A stretch of 64,000 bases of DNA from Thauera sedimentorum (GCF_014489115.1 NZ_JACTAH010000001.1:558001-622000), one strand, 5' to 3'. Positions 26,424 through 35,512 are shown, counted from the stretch's first letter. The notes: generated by a model from the letters alone, not told the origin. Numbers and translations: made by a program.

Positions 26424-26894
26424 CTAAGCGGACGTGTTCGGGGTGAAAGAAAACTGCCGACTGAGAGATATTTCATACCGCCAGCCGGAAGGCGTGGCCA
26501 GCGGCTGGGCGGCAAGCGCACCGGCAAGGTCTGCCGGGCTGCCGTCGGCCGCGCGCAGCCAGCACAGGCTCACCCATTGTCCCGCGCCCTGCGGATCGGC
26601 ACGGCCGAAGCCCAGCCAGGTGCAGGCGGTGGTCGGGCCGTGCTGCTGGTCGACGACCGCCAGGTCCACCGCGCAGGTGTCGTCGCCGAGGAAGATCAGC
26701 CCGGCGTCCTGCAGCGCGTCGGTGAAGCGGGCGGTTTCCTCGGGTGACAGGAAACCGACACGGTACAGGTCCTGGTCGTCGCACAAGGTACGGTTGGGCA
26801 CCAGTTCCAGGAAGCGCGCCTCGCCGCCGGGCAGCCTGGCGGCGACCGCATCCTTGCGGACGATCACGGAGATGGCTTCGGCGAGGACGGCCAT
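26424..26894 (-). CDS. Conserved-looking hypothetical protein, 156 residues
   Basis: I do not recognise a family. The frame is open for 640 codons, but only the last 156 residues, from the ATG at 26894, look like a native protein. The upstream part is antisense-frame translation of the helicase gene with strong Arg/Pro/Ala bias. The protein is soluble, without signal peptide or membrane span, and has a [21 protein letters not shown] segment rich in Trp and Gly. It starts 32 bp after the stop of the NERD-helicase gene on the same strand, so it may be co-transcribed with it. Confidence 0.65.
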   Translation of the reverse strand: MAVLAEAISVIVRKDAVAARLPGGEARFLELVPNRTLCDDQDLYRVGFLSPEETARFTDALQDAGLIFLGDDTCAVDLAVVDQQHGPTTACTWLGFGRADPQGAGQWVSLCWLRAADGSPADLAGALAAQPLATPSGWRYEISLSRQFSFTPNTSA

Positions 26895-26926
26895 GGCGGA
26901 ACGGTCGGTGGAGGGGGTGGCGACGA

Positions 26927-28567
26927 TTATCGCATGTCGTAGCGGCTGCGCAGCTCGGCGGCGGCACGGGTCGAGGCCACCACCACCAGCTTCATCGTGG
27001 CGCGGGTGGCGCCGACAAAGAGCTTGCGCAGGGTGGCGTCGTCCAGGCGGTCGAAGTCCACCTCGGCGAGGATCACCGCGGCGGCGGCCTGGCCCTTGAA
27101 GCGATAGACCGATTCGAGCAGCACGTCGCCCTCGGTGAACACCGGGTGGCCGAGCAGGTCGTAGCGCCCGGTGAAGTGGCGCAGGCTGTGCGGGCCGATT
27201 TCGCTGTGGCCGAACAGGCGCGACTGCTCGCGCCCGCGGAAGGACACGATGGCCAGATCCTCCTTGCGGAAGCCGGCCGCGTAGCAGCGGCGGATGGCTT
27301 CCTTGACCCCGGCGAGCAGGCCGGGGGCGTCGGCGTAGTCGATCAGCTCCACCTCGGCGGCGTCCAGCGGCGAGGCGGCCTCGATACGCTGCTCCTCGGG
27401 CAGCAGGGCCTGCAGCATGCGCACCACCGCGCGCGGGCTGCGGAAGTTGCTGGTGGCGCGCAGGCCTACCCAGCCGGCCAGTGGCACCGGGTCGCGCGCG
27501 TAGAGGTTCTGCAGCGGGTCTTCCAGCCAGATCAGCCGGGCGCCGGGACGGGCATGGGCGAGCACCAGGTCGCGCCAGGCCTCGGGGAAGTCCTGGCCTT
27601 CGTCCACGATCACGCTGTCGAAGCGGTAGTCCTCGGGCACCGGCAGCTCGGCCGCTTCCAGGATCATGCGGTCGAAGGCGCCCGCGGCGGAGAAATCCGG
27701 GCTGCGCCCGGCCGCGCGCAGGCGCTGGTGGCAGAGCTGGTGGAAGGAGCAGGCGAGCCCGCCGGCCGGGGCGATGGCCGAGAAATGGTCGGCCAGCGGA
27801 CGGTTGAAGCACACGTACAGCGGGCGGCGGCCGGCCTCGACAGCGGCGCGGTATTCGGCCAGCGCGAGCTGGGTCTTGCCCGAGCCGGCGGTGCCGGTGA
27901 CCCGCAGGCGGAAGGGCTCGAACTCCAGCTGGCGCGCCCACTGGGCGAGCCCGCCGGCCACCCGGGTGACCATGTCGCGCGCACGCCCGACCAGCGCGCT
28001 GACGTCGGCCTCGAGCTGGATCACGTCGCGCAGGAAGCGGTGCACCTCGGGTGCGGCCGGGGCCGGCTCGCCTTCCGGCAGGATGTCCTGGATGGTCTGC
28101 GCGAGCGCCTCGCGCCGCGCGCTGTCGACGATGCGCTCGGGGGTGAGCCCCGCGGTGTGCGGCTGGCGCACCTTGTAGTCGGGAGCGTAGAGGAGGAAAT
28201 CGACCGCTATGGCCGTGCAGCCGGGGCGGGCGGCGAGCTTGCCGCGCAGGGCCTCGGCGCTGCGCGCGAGCTGGGCCGGAATGCTGTGCACCCGGCCCGG
28301 GTAGCGCTTGACGATGCCTTCCGGCGTCTCGTCGAGGAAGCCGCACTTCTGCTCGATCAGCAGCAGATCGCCGGCGGCGTTGACTACGACGAAGTCCACT
28401 TCGCCGTGCACCGCGTAGCCGCGTTCCAGGTTGGTCCAGTGCACCGCGTGATACACGGTGTAGGCGGCCGGCAGCGCCGCGGCCAGCAGGTTCAGGGTGT
28501 CGATTTCGCGCTGGGCGGCGCCGGTGACGGCCAGCTCGCGCCAGCCGTCGGGGATGATGCGGGCCAC
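26927..28567 (-). CDS. NERD-domain nuclease fused to UvrD/Rep-like superfamily I helicase
   Basis: A 546-residue protein with a GTG start at 28567 (AAGGA about 11 bases upstream). The N-terminal nuclease-related domain shows the endonuclease-like motif: GEVDFVVV with Asp58, then IEQK with Glu72 and Lys74. Walker A is TGTAGSGKTQ (Lys231), Walker B is VDEGQD around residue 318, and a C-terminal helicase motif (VFTEGDVLLESVYRFKGQ) follows. Such proteins are thought to act in DNA repair or defence. No classical defence gene is adjacent. Expected to be cytosolic. Confidence 0.85.
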   Translation of the reverse strand: MARIIPDGWRELAVTGAAQREIDTLNLLAAALPAAYTVYHAVHWTNLERGYAVHGEVDFVVVNAAGDLLLIEQKCGFLDETPEGIVKRYPGRVHSIPAQLARSAEALRGKLAARPGCTAIAVDFLLYAPDYKVRQPHTAGLTPERIVDSARREALAQTIQDILPEGEPAPAAPEVHRFLRDVIQLEADVSALVGRARDMVTRVAGGLAQWARQLEFEPFRLRVTGTAGSGKTQLALAEYRAAVEAGRRPLYVCFNRPLADHFSAIAPAGGLACSFHQLCHQRLRAAGRSPDFSAAGAFDRMILEAAELPVPEDYRFDSVIVDEGQDFPEAWRDLVLAHARPGARLIWLEDPLQNLYARDPVPLAGWVGLRATSNFRSPRAVVRMLQALLPEEQRIEAASPLDAAEVELIDYADAPGLLAGVKEAIRRCYAAGFRKEDLAIVSFRGREQSRLFGHSEIGPHSLRHFTGRYDLLGHPVFTEGDVLLESVYRFKGQAAAAVILAEVDFDRLDDATLRKLFVGATRATMKLVVVASTRAAAELRSRYDMR

Positions 28568-28623
28568 GGTCTCGGGTCCTTCCGGGAAACGATGCGCCGG
28601 ATGTTACCCGAAGGCCGTGGGCT

Positions 28624-28866
28624 TCAGTTCGGGCGCGGGCGGCGCTCGTCCTTGTGGCGGAAACAGATGCGCGCCTTGGACAGGTCGTAGGGCGACATCT
28701 CCAGGGTGACGCGGTCGCCGGCGAGGATGCGGATGCGGAACTTGCGCATCTTGCCCGAGGCGTAGGCCGCCACGTCCATGCCGTTCTCCAGCTTCACCAT
28801 GAAACGTGCGTCGCGCAGCACTTCTTCCACCACGCCTTCGAACTGAATGAGGTCTTCCTTGGCCAT
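28624..28866 (-). CDS. infA: Translation initiation factor IF-1
   Basis: An 80-residue S1-fold protein starting [11 protein letters not shown] at the ATG at 28866, with AGGAG five bases upstream. It matches IF-1 along its length ([29 protein letters not shown]) and carries about eight extra charged residues (KDERRPRPN) at the C-terminus compared with the 72-residue E. coli protein. It is not in a ribosomal-protein operon. Many betaproteobacteria have two infA genes, and this could be the second, stand-alone copy. A promoter about 340 bp upstream and hairpins in the leader suggest regulation in the 5-prime untranslated region. Confidence 0.93.
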   Translation of the reverse strand: MAKEDLIQFEGVVEEVLRDARFMVKLENGMDVAAYASGKMRKFRIRILAGDRVTLEMSPYDLSKARICFRHKDERRPRPN

Positions 28867-28883
28867 GCATACTCCTTCTTGCG

Positions 28884-28908
28884 CGCCCGGCGGTGCCGCA
28901 GCCGGGCG
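28884..28908 (-). promoter_or_regulatory. Hairpin just upstream of the infA ribosome-binding site
   Basis: An 8-bp perfect GC-rich stem (28884-28891 with 28901-28908) with a 9-nt loop. It ends about 10 bases before the AGGAG of infA on the minus strand. In the mRNA it would fold right before the initiation region and could affect access of the ribosome or mark the 3-prime end of a leader RNA. Function is inferred. Confidence 0.4.
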
Positions 28909-28970
28909 GTATTGCAGGCCACAGATCGCGGCGAGTGCGCCGGCCATGGATGAAATCGTCCGCGCGCGGT

Positions 28971-29203
28971 GCTTGCCGGGCGCGGAACAAAGACCTGTGA
29001 GCCTGATTGACGGGACCCTTGCGAGTCCCGGACGGGTGCATCGTGCGCGGTGGGCGGCAGGACGCGGCCCTGGGCGTGCGATGCGCGGTTTCGTGCTGTC
29101 GGCCCGTATGCCCGGACCGAAGATAACGTCACCGGCAGTGGCCGGTGAGTGGGCAGCCAGGAGGTGGAGCAGGGCTCCGGAAGGCGGCTGCCGGATGGCA
29201 AGC
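28971..29203 (-). ncRNA. Candidate structured RNA (infA leader or independent small RNA)
   Basis: This is most of the 414-bp gene-free stretch 28867-29280. On the minus strand it begins about where the promoter at 29208-29236 should start transcription. Its ends form a perfect 7-bp closing stem (GCTTGCC with GGCAAGC). Inside are four further hairpins: CACCGGC/GCCGGTG (7 bp), GGTCCG/CGGGCC, GCATCG/CGATGC and GGGAC/GTCCC. I compared it by eye with 6S, SRP and tmRNA and could not match any. It may be a regulatory leader of infA or a new small RNA. No coding frame in it looks real. Confidence 0.35.
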
Positions 29204-29207
29204 GCGC

Positions 29208-29236
29208 ATTATACGCTTGTTGCGCTGCAACGTAAA
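29208..29236 (-). promoter_or_regulatory. Sigma-70 promoter of the infA transcription unit
   Basis: On the minus strand there is a perfect TATAAT -10 (29208-29213) and TTTACG -35 (29231-29236) with a 17-bp spacer. Transcription would start near 29201, about 335 bases before the infA start codon. The MFS gene ends at 29281 on the same strand, so this promoter makes infA independent of it. Confidence 0.6.
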
Positions 29237-29280
29237 ATCGTGCCGGTCGCGTGGGCCGAAGATCAGGCGGTCGGAATGGT

Positions 29281-30471
29281 TTACTCGGCCGCCAAGCCTG
29301 CGTTCCGCCTCCCCAGCCCGCGCCGCCACAGCGGCAGCATGGCCAGCGCGATGAGGATCTCCAGCGCGCCGACGATGAGGAACACCGGCAGATAGGGGTC
29401 GATGCCGGCGGCACGGAAGCTGCCGACCAGAGTGCCGCCGAGCAGCGGCCCGAGCGCGAAGCCCAGCGAACCGGCGACGTTGAAGCCGGCCAGCGTGCTG
29501 GCGCGCTGCGCCGAACCGGCCAGTTCCGCGGTGAGTACCAGCGACGGCGCGTACATCAGCGCGGCGACCACGCCGCCGGCGGCCATCAGTGCGGCGACCG
29601 CGCCGGCCGGGGCGAATCCGAGTGCGATCAGGAACACGCCATAGAGCACGCTGCCGGCGATCATCATGCCCAGGCGGTCCCAGTGGTGGCACAGCCGTCC
29701 GGCCGGGTAGGTGAGCAGCGAGAAGGGAATCAGGAAGGCGGCCATCACCAGGCCGATCTGGCGTGCATCGAAGCCGAGCACCGCGCCCAGGTAGAGCGAG
29801 AAGGTGGATACGATGAAGCCCACCGTGAGGCGGTCGACGAAGGCGAAGACATAGGGCACCGCCAGCATGCGGTTGGCGGCCAACTCGCGCAGCAGGCGGG
29901 CCGGCGAGGGGCGTTCGGTTTCGCGCGGCGCATCGCGCAGCGCAAAGGGTACGGCCACCGCCAGCGCCAGCATCAGCCAGCCGCCCAGCCACGGCACCTG
30001 GGTGGCCGAGGCGGCGCCGATCCAGCCGCCCAGCGGTGCGCCGCTGGCCACGCCCAGGCTGACCGCAGCGCCCACCGCGCCCATGGCCGCGCCCATGCCG
30101 CGGCTGCGGCCGTGGTCGGCGCCCAGGGTCATCAGCAGGGACAGCGCGGTCATGTGCGCGCAGCCCTCCACGAAGCGCAGCGCCAGCACCGCGGGATAGG
30201 ACCAGTCGCCGGCGATCAGCAGCAGGGCCAGGCCATTCACCACCAGCGCGGCGGCGATCAGCGGCACCCTGCGCCCCAGGCTGTCCGAAGCCAGGCCGGC
30301 CAGCGGCGCGGCGATCAGCGCGCCGATCATGTTGACCGACATGAACAGGTGACGGGCGAGGTCGCCGGTTTCCGGATGCCGTCCTTCGGTCAGGCCGTGA
30401 AGTACCGGTACCATACCGGTGACCGGCAGCATGAGCAGATAGATGACACAGACCAGACGCAGGACGGGCAT
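29281..30471 (-). CDS. Major facilitator superfamily transporter
   Basis: A 396-residue inner-membrane protein with about 12 hydrophobic segments. The MFS loop 2-3 motif is visible (GLASDSLGRRVPL), and a weaker second copy lies in the C-terminal half (PAGRLCHHWDRLG). The start is the ATG at 30471; the frame stays open upstream but only into antisense of the thioredoxin-like gene. It diverges from that gene across 111 bp. It resembles drug- or sugar-efflux-type MFS proteins; no substrate can be inferred. Confidence 0.85.
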   Translation of the reverse strand: MPVLRLVCVIYLLMLPVTGMVPVLHGLTEGRHPETGDLARHLFMSVNMIGALIAAPLAGLASDSLGRRVPLIAAALVVNGLALLLIAGDWSYPAVLALRFVEGCAHMTALSLLMTLGADHGRSRGMGAAMGAVGAAVSLGVASGAPLGGWIGAASATQVPWLGGWLMLALAVAVPFALRDAPRETERPSPARLLRELAANRMLAVPYVFAFVDRLTVGFIVSTFSLYLGAVLGFDARQIGLVMAAFLIPFSLLTYPAGRLCHHWDRLGMMIAGSVLYGVFLIALGFAPAGAVAALMAAGGVVAALMYAPSLVLTAELAGSAQRASTLAGFNVAGSLGFALGPLLGGTLVGSFRAAGIDPYLPVFLIVGALEILIALAMLPLWRRGLGRRNAGLAAE

Positions 30472-30582
30472 GGACGGAGTACCGGTTGCTGGGGCGGAAT
30501 CGACCTGTCGTGGAGCTTGCCCGAAGCGGCGGCGGGCAACAACCGTCCGGATCAAGGCGGCGGCCGTTTCCGGGAGCGGCGC

Positions 30583-31155
30583 GTGAGCGAGCTGCCCGCC
30601 GAGGTGCGCGAGGCCGAGGCGGTGACGCCGGCACCGCGGCGCCCCGCGCGTTGGCGGCGCTGGGCGGTGGATCTGCTGCTGATCGTCGCGGTGGTGCTCG
30701 GTGTGGGCATGTGGCAGACCCGCCATGTGCCGGCGGGGCCCGCGCCCGAATTCGTGGGCGTGCTGAGCAGCGGCGAAGCGGTCACGCTGGCCGACTGGCG
30801 GGCCGCGCATCCGCAGCGCGCGGTGCTGGTCTACTTCTGGGCCGACTGGTGCCCGGTGTGCCGCACGACCCAGGGGACGGTCGAGTCCTTGCGTGGCGAC
30901 TGGCCGGTGCTGACCGTGGCCATGCAATCGGGCGGCGCGGCGCAGGTGAGCGCCGCCCTGCGCGGGCGCAGCCTGAACTGGCCCGCGGTGGTCGATGGCG
31001 ACGGGCGCATCGCCGCGCAATACGGCCTGCACGGTGTACCGGCCTTCGTGGTGATCGACCGCGACGGCGACATCCGTTTCGCCGAGATGGGCTACACCAC
31101 CGCGGCCGGTCTGCGCCTGCGCATGTGGTGGGCGCAGACCTTTCCGGGCCGCTGA
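30583..31155 (+). CDS. Membrane-anchored thioredoxin-like protein (TlpA/ScsD type)
   Basis: A 190-residue protein starting at a GTG at 30583 with GGGAG upstream. One membrane anchor (residues about 28-44) precedes a periplasmic thioredoxin fold with active site WADWCPVC (Cys90, Cys93) and the cis-Pro region GVPAFVVID. The CPVC pair and short fold resemble ScsD/TlpA-type reductases that keep periplasmic thiols reduced. No DsbD-like partner is next to it. Length and domain are typical. Confidence 0.87.
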   Translation: MSELPAEVREAEAVTPAPRRPARWRRWAVDLLLIVAVVLGVGMWQTRHVPAGPAPEFVGVLSSGEAVTLADWRAAHPQRAVLVYFWADWCPVCRTTQGTVESLRGDWPVLTVAMQSGGAAQVSAALRGRSLNWPAVVDGDGRIAAQYGLHGVPAFVVIDRDGDIRFAEMGYTTAAGLRLRMWWAQTFPGR

Positions 31156-31216
31156 TCGGCGCCGGGTGGGGTAGAATGCCCGCGCATCGCCCCCTTCCAG
31201 CATTCCGCCCCGCACG

Positions 31217-31651
31217 ATGAACACCGAATCGACCCCCGCGCCGCAGGCCGCCGAGCCCCAGCAGACCGCCATCGAACCGCGCGAACTGCTGAAGAAGCTG
31301 CAGGCGGTATCGCCGACCTTCAAGGACTGCCGGCCGCTGGCGATCCGCATCGACGCGGCGATCCACGAACGTTTCCCGGAGTTCAGCCGCAAGGCGCTGC
31401 GCAGCGCGCTGCGCCTGCACACCGCGTCCACCCGCTACCTGAAGGCGGTGGAGAAGGGCGACACCCGGTTCGACCTGGACGGCAAGCCTGCCGGCGAGGT
31501 GACCGAGGAGCAGCGCACCCACGCGGCCACGCTGCTCAAGGAGCGCTTCGCCAAGGCGGCGAAGGAGCAGCGCGCGAAGCGCGAGGCGGACGAGGCCGAG
31601 CGCCGCCGCCAGGAGAAGCTGGCCCAGCTGGTCGGCAAGTTCTCGCGCTGA
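31217..31651 (+). CDS. ProQ/FinO-family RNA-binding protein
   Basis: A 144-residue protein. The FinO/ProQ domain covers about residues 20-110 (KDCRPLAIRIDAAI, RKALRSALRLHTASTRYLKAV), with a basic and acidic charged helix at the C-terminus (KEQRAKREADEAERRRQEK). Members bind structured RNAs and act as RNA chaperones or in small-RNA regulation. A possible -10 (TAGAAT, 31172-31177) lies 40 bases upstream in a 61-bp gap. It is compact, like the minimal ProQ proteins of Neisseria and other betaproteobacteria. Confidence 0.9.
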   Translation: MNTESTPAPQAAEPQQTAIEPRELLKKLQAVSPTFKDCRPLAIRIDAAIHERFPEFSRKALRSALRLHTASTRYLKAVEKGDTRFDLDGKPAGEVTEEQRTHAATLLKERFAKAAKEQRAKREADEAERRRQEKLAQLVGKFSR

Positions 31652-31680
31652 AGCGCGGGCGCGTCGCGGCCGTGCGGCAG

Positions 31681-31893
31681 ATGAGGCTCTCCCGCCTGTT
31701 TCAGCCGCGCAACCCCCTGTTCTGGCTGATGATTGCCTTCAACCTGCTGTCTTCGGTGCTGGCCTGGGTGTTGCGCACCTGGCCGCTGACCACCGCAGCC
31801 AGCCTGGTGGTCGGCCTCTTCGCGCTGGCCAACGCCCTGGCGGGCATCGTCCTCGCCTTGCGCCTGATGCGCATGCCCGACGGAGAGTCCTAG
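31681..31893 (+). CDS. Small two-span membrane protein
   Basis: A 70-residue protein, ATG at 31681 (a GTG nine bases earlier is possible). Two hydrophobic segments (about 13-30 and 37-58) suggest an inner-membrane hairpin. I do not recognise a family. It follows the ProQ gene by 29 bp on the same strand and is probably in the same transcript. Confidence 0.6.
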   Translation: MRLSRLFQPRNPLFWLMIAFNLLSSVLAWVLRTWPLTTAASLVVGLFALANALAGIVLALRLMRMPDGES

Positions 31894-31953
31894 TAGCGTA
31901 GTGCAGGCGACACGGGCATCGGCCGGCAGCGGCTGCCCGCTTCAGGACGACCC

Positions 31954-32027
31954 GTAGGAGCGGCCTTGGCCGCGATGCTGCGTCCTTACCCCATCGCCCG
32001 TATCGCGGCCCAAGCCGCGCCTATGCC
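31954..32027. repeat. GTAG-type REP element (pair of inverted units)
   Basis: The first unit (31954-31976) begins GTAGGAGCGGCCTTGGCCGC. A degenerate inverted partner (about 32002-32027) faces it. The same sequence recurs at 38808, 38923 and 44448. This is the classic REP family known from Pseudomonas and related genera, mobilised by RAYT transposases; no such gene is in this window. The partner unit runs into the coding end of the GGDEF-EAL gene and supplies its TAG stop codon (32021-32023). Confidence 0.8.
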
Positions 32028-35000
32028 GGATGCCGCGGGCGTTCGGCGCCGGGCTGGTTTCCACCCTGCCAGATTTCCAGCCAGTGCTCCGCCGGCTGCG
32101 GGCGGCCGAAGAGATAACCCTGCAGCTTGTCGCAGCCGTGCGCGGCGAGGAAATCGCGTTGGGCGGCGGTTTCCACCCCTTCGGCGACCACTTCCAGCCC
32201 CAGGCTGTGGGCGAGCGTGAGGGTGGCCGCGCTGATCGCCGCGTCGTTGGGGTCGGTCTCGATGTCGCGCACGAACTCGCGGTCGAGCTTGAGTATCTGG
32301 ATGGGCAGGCGCTTGAGGTAGGCCAGCGAGGAGTAGCCGGTGCCGAAATCGTCGATCGCCAGGGTCACGCCGAGCCTGCGCAGGGCCTGGAGCTTCTCGA
32401 TGGCTGCGGCCGGGTCGTCCATGGCCACCGATTCGGTGATCTCCAGTTCCAGCTCGCCGTCCGCCAGGCCGTGGCGGCGCATCACCGCCTCGACGCGTTC
32501 GACCAGCGCCGGGCTGCGCAGCTGGTGGGCGGAGAGGTTCACCGCCACCCGGCGCGGGCCGATGCCGGCAGCCTTCCACTGCGCGAAGCTGCGGCAGGCT
32601 TCGTCCAGCACCCAGGCGCCTATGGTCTCGATCAGGCCGGTTTCCTCGGCGATCGGGATGAAGCGCGCCGGCGATATCTGCCCGCGCTGCGGGTGGTGCC
32701 AGCGCAGCAGGGCTTCGACTGCGCAGGGGCGGGCGTCCGGCGGCGCGCCGGTGGCGACCTGGGGCTGGTAGTGGAGTTCGAACTGCTCCTGCTCGGTGGC
32801 CAGGCGGAGTTCGCGCTCCAGCGACATGCGTTCGCCGGCCGCGGCGTTGAGCGCCGCGGTGAAGTACTGCATGTTGTTCCGCCCCTGCTCCTTGGCGTGG
32901 TACATGGCGGTGTCGGCGTTCTTCATCAGCGTGGAGGCGTCCCGCCCGTCGCCCGGATACACGCTGATGCCGATGCTCGGGCTGGTGTGCAGGCGGTCGC
33001 CTTCGATGTCGTAGGGCTGGCTGAGGGCGTGCAGGATCTTGGCGCCCGCCGATGAGGCGTCCTCCGGGTTGTCCAGGCCGGTGAGCACCACCACGAACTC
33101 GTCGCCGCCCAGGCGGGCGACGATGTCGCTCTCGCGCACGCAGTGCTGCAGGCGCTGAGCCACCTCGACCAGCAGCAGGTCGCCGATGTGGTGGCCGAGC
33201 GTGTCGTTGATGACCTTGAAGCGGTCGAGGTCGATGAACATCACCGCCAGCTCGTTGCCCTCGCGCCGTGCGGAAGACAGCGCCTGGGAGAGGCGGATCT
33301 CCAGGTTGTAGCGGTTGAACAGGCCGGTGAGGCTGTCGTGGTGGGCCAGGTGCTCGATGCGCGCCTCGGCGGCCTTGCGCTCGCTGATGTCGGTGAAGCT
33401 GGCGATGTAGTGGGTGATGGCGCCGCCGGCGTCGCGGATGGCGGAGATCGCCGCCCACTTGGGGTAGACGCTGCCGTTGCGGTTGCGGTCCCACAGCTCG
33501 CCCTGCCAGTAGCCGCCGTCGTTCAGCGCCGACCACATGCTCTGATAGGTCTCGCGCGGGGTGCGGCCCGAGGACAGCATGTTGGGGTTGGCGCCGCCGA
33601 TCTCCTCCAGACTGTAGCCGGTCTGGCGGGTGAAGGCGGGGTTGACGGCGATGATGCGGTTGTCGTGGTCGGTGACCATGATCGCCTCGCCACTGTGCTC
33701 GAAGATGTTGGCGTAGAGCTGCAGGGCTTCTTCGGCGCGGCGCAGTTCGGTGATGTCCTGCACCGTGCCGCGCGACACCAGGGGCGTGCCGTCTTCGGCG
33801 AACAGGCTCTCGCCGTGTTCGTGCACATGCTTGATGCGCCCGTCCGGGAAGCGCAGACGGTGGGAGATCTCGTAGGGCTGGCGGGTTTCCAGCGATTCGC
33901 GGTAGGCGCGGTCGACGCTCGCGCGGTCCTCGGGATGGATGGCCGCCAGGAAGGCCTCGTAGCTCGCCGGGAAACGGGTCGGGTCGAGCTCGAAGATGCG
34001 GAAGACCTCGTCCGACCACTCCAGCCTGCCGCTGCGCAGGTCCAGCGTCCAGTTGCCCAGGCGGGCGATGCGCTGCGCCTCGCGCAGGTCGGCCAGCGAA
34101 CGGCCGAGGGCGTCCTCGGCCTGCTTGCGCGCGGTGATGTCCTTGAACACCGAGAGGATCTCGCCGCCCGGCAGGCGGATCACGTCGTTCTCCACCCACA
34201 GGTCCACCCGCTCGTCGCGGTAGGCGGTCAGGTTGACCGTCTCGCTGCCCCCGCCGCGGTGCACCCGGCGGAAGGCGGCGAAGATGCCGGCGGCTTCTAG
34301 CCCGGGAAAGGCCTCGCGGGACGACCGGCCGAGCACCTCGTCGCGCGACATGCCGGAGATGCGCTCACCCGCGGGGTTGAGGTCGAGCACCACGAACTCC
34401 TCGCCATCGCCCACCGGGCGGTAAAGCGCCACCCCGTCGGTCATGCTGCCGAACATCGCGCGGTAGCGCGCTTCCTGCGCGGCGATGATGCTCTCGCTGC
34501 GCAGGAAGCGCCGGCCCAGGCCGAGCGCGGCCAGCGCCGAGAGCAGTACGAAGGCGGCGAAGGCGAGCACGGTGTTGCGCTGGCGGCGCTGGAAGGGTTC
34601 GAGCGCCTCGGCTGCGTCGATCTTCACCACCATGCCCCAGTCCAGCGCGGGCAGGTACTGCCAGCTTGCCGCTACCTCGGTGCCGGCGTAGTCGCGCGCG
34701 ATGCCGAAACCTTGCTCCCCGGCCAGGGCATGATGCATCGGGACCGCCACGTCGGTGGACGAGACGGTGACACTGAAGGGTTCTCCTGCCTGCTTGGCGA
34801 GCGGCATGCTGAAGCGCACCGCCTCGCCGTCGCGCAGCGCCAGCACGGTTTCCCCGGTGCTGCCCAGCCCGGTGCGGTCGGCGACGACCGGGGCGATGGT
34901 GGCCAGGTTGATCTGCAGGGCAAGCGCACCGATCAGCCGGTCGCCGTCGATCACCGGCGCGACCGCGAAGGCGGCGATCTCGCCGCGGGAGGGCTGGTAG

Positions 35001-35512
35001 GGGGCGAAGTGGGTAAGGTCCACATGCAGGAAGGTCATCGCCTGGCGGAAGCCGGCGGCCAGCGGGGTGTCGCGATAGGGGCCGTCGAGCAGGTTGGTGC
35101 CGAGGTCCGCCTCCTGCCGCAGCGAGAAGATGACATTGCCCTCCCGGTCGATCAGCAGCAGGTCGTGGTATTCGCTGCGCTCGCCCAGTGCGTCGAGCTG
35201 TGCGCGGTGTTCGCCGGCGATCCCGCGTACCGCGTCCAGTCCGCCGCGTTCATATGCTTCGGACAGCGCTTGCAGCGCTTTTCGCACCGGTTGCTGCAGC
35301 GAGCTGACCCGCGCATCGGCCAGACGTTCGTCGATGAAACCGTCGATCTGGCCGGCCTTCTTGTCGGCGATCAGCGAGACGTTCTGCAGCACCGAGGCGG
35401 TGAGCGCCTGCTCGAAGGTGTGCAGGTAGTACCAGGCCAGCCCGGCAAGCGGCAGCAGGGCGACGACCAGGAAGCCGAGCGCGAGACGGACGGCCAGGCT
35501 GAGCTGCTTCAC
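32021..35512 (-). CDS. Membrane sensor with Cache, three PAS, GGDEF and EAL domains
   Basis: An 1163-residue protein with a GTG start at 35512 overlapping the stop of the binding-protein gene (GTGA). A membrane span (8-30), a periplasmic dCache-type domain (about 35-310) and a second span (313-335) precede three PAS domains (about 345-730). GGDEF (about 735-900) has an intact RLGGDEF. The EAL domain (about 915-1150) keeps VEALLRWHHP, IDDFGTGYSSL, LKLDREF and VAEGVET, so phosphodiesterase activity is likely. Coupling to a periplasmic solute-binding protein suggests that ligand sensing controls c-di-GMP turnover. The net direction (synthesis or breakdown) cannot be told. Confidence 0.9.
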   Translation of the reverse strand: MKQLSLAVRLALGFLVVALLPLAGLAWYYLHTFEQALTASVLQNVSLIADKKAGQIDGFIDERLADARVSSLQQPVRKALQALSEAYERGGLDAVRGIAGEHRAQLDALGERSEYHDLLLIDREGNVIFSLRQEADLGTNLLDGPYRDTPLAAGFRQAMTFLHVDLTHFAPYQPSRGEIAAFAVAPVIDGDRLIGALALQINLATIAPVVADRTGLGSTGETVLALRDGEAVRFSMPLAKQAGEPFSVTVSSTDVAVPMHHALAGEQGFGIARDYAGTEVAASWQYLPALDWGMVVKIDAAEALEPFQRRQRNTVLAFAAFVLLSALAALGLGRRFLRSESIIAAQEARYRAMFGSMTDGVALYRPVGDGEEFVVLDLNPAGERISGMSRDEVLGRSSREAFPGLEAAGIFAAFRRVHRGGGSETVNLTAYRDERVDLWVENDVIRLPGGEILSVFKDITARKQAEDALGRSLADLREAQRIARLGNWTLDLRSGRLEWSDEVFRIFELDPTRFPASYEAFLAAIHPEDRASVDRAYRESLETRQPYEISHRLRFPDGRIKHVHEHGESLFAEDGTPLVSRGTVQDITELRRAEEALQLYANIFEHSGEAIMVTDHDNRIIAVNPAFTRQTGYSLEEIGGANPNMLSSGRTPRETYQSMWSALNDGGYWQGELWDRNRNGSVYPKWAAISAIRDAGGAITHYIASFTDISERKAAEARIEHLAHHDSLTGLFNRYNLEIRLSQALSSARREGNELAVMFIDLDRFKVINDTLGHHIGDLLLVEVAQRLQHCVRESDIVARLGGDEFVVVLTGLDNPEDASSAGAKILHALSQPYDIEGDRLHTSPSIGISVYPGDGRDASTLMKNADTAMYHAKEQGRNNMQYFTAALNAAAGERMSLERELRLATEQEQFELHYQPQVATGAPPDARPCAVEALLRWHHPQRGQISPARFIPIAEETGLIETIGAWVLDEACRSFAQWKAAGIGPRRVAVNLSAHQLRSPALVERVEAVMRRHGLADGELELEITESVAMDDPAAAIEKLQALRRLGVTLAIDDFGTGYSSLAYLKRLPIQILKLDREFVRDIETDPNDAAISAATLTLAHSLGLEVVAEGVETAAQRDFLAAHGCDKLQGYLFGRPQPAEHWLEIWQGGNQPGAERPRHPA

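Noticed and set aside
29160..29200. SRP-RNA-like motif (CCGGAAGG with flanking CAGG) on the plus strand
   Set aside because: The surrounding helices of the 4.5S RNA domain are missing and the gene on the right is on the other strand; the match is short and likely chance.
28971..29203. 6S RNA
   Set aside because: 6S forms one long hairpin with a central bubble; this segment forms several independent hairpins, so I kept it only as an unclassified structured RNA.
29251..31155. A 634-codon plus-strand frame covering the MFS gene
   Set aside because: It is antisense to a clear 12-span transporter; only the last 190 codons (from 30583) form a recognisable protein.
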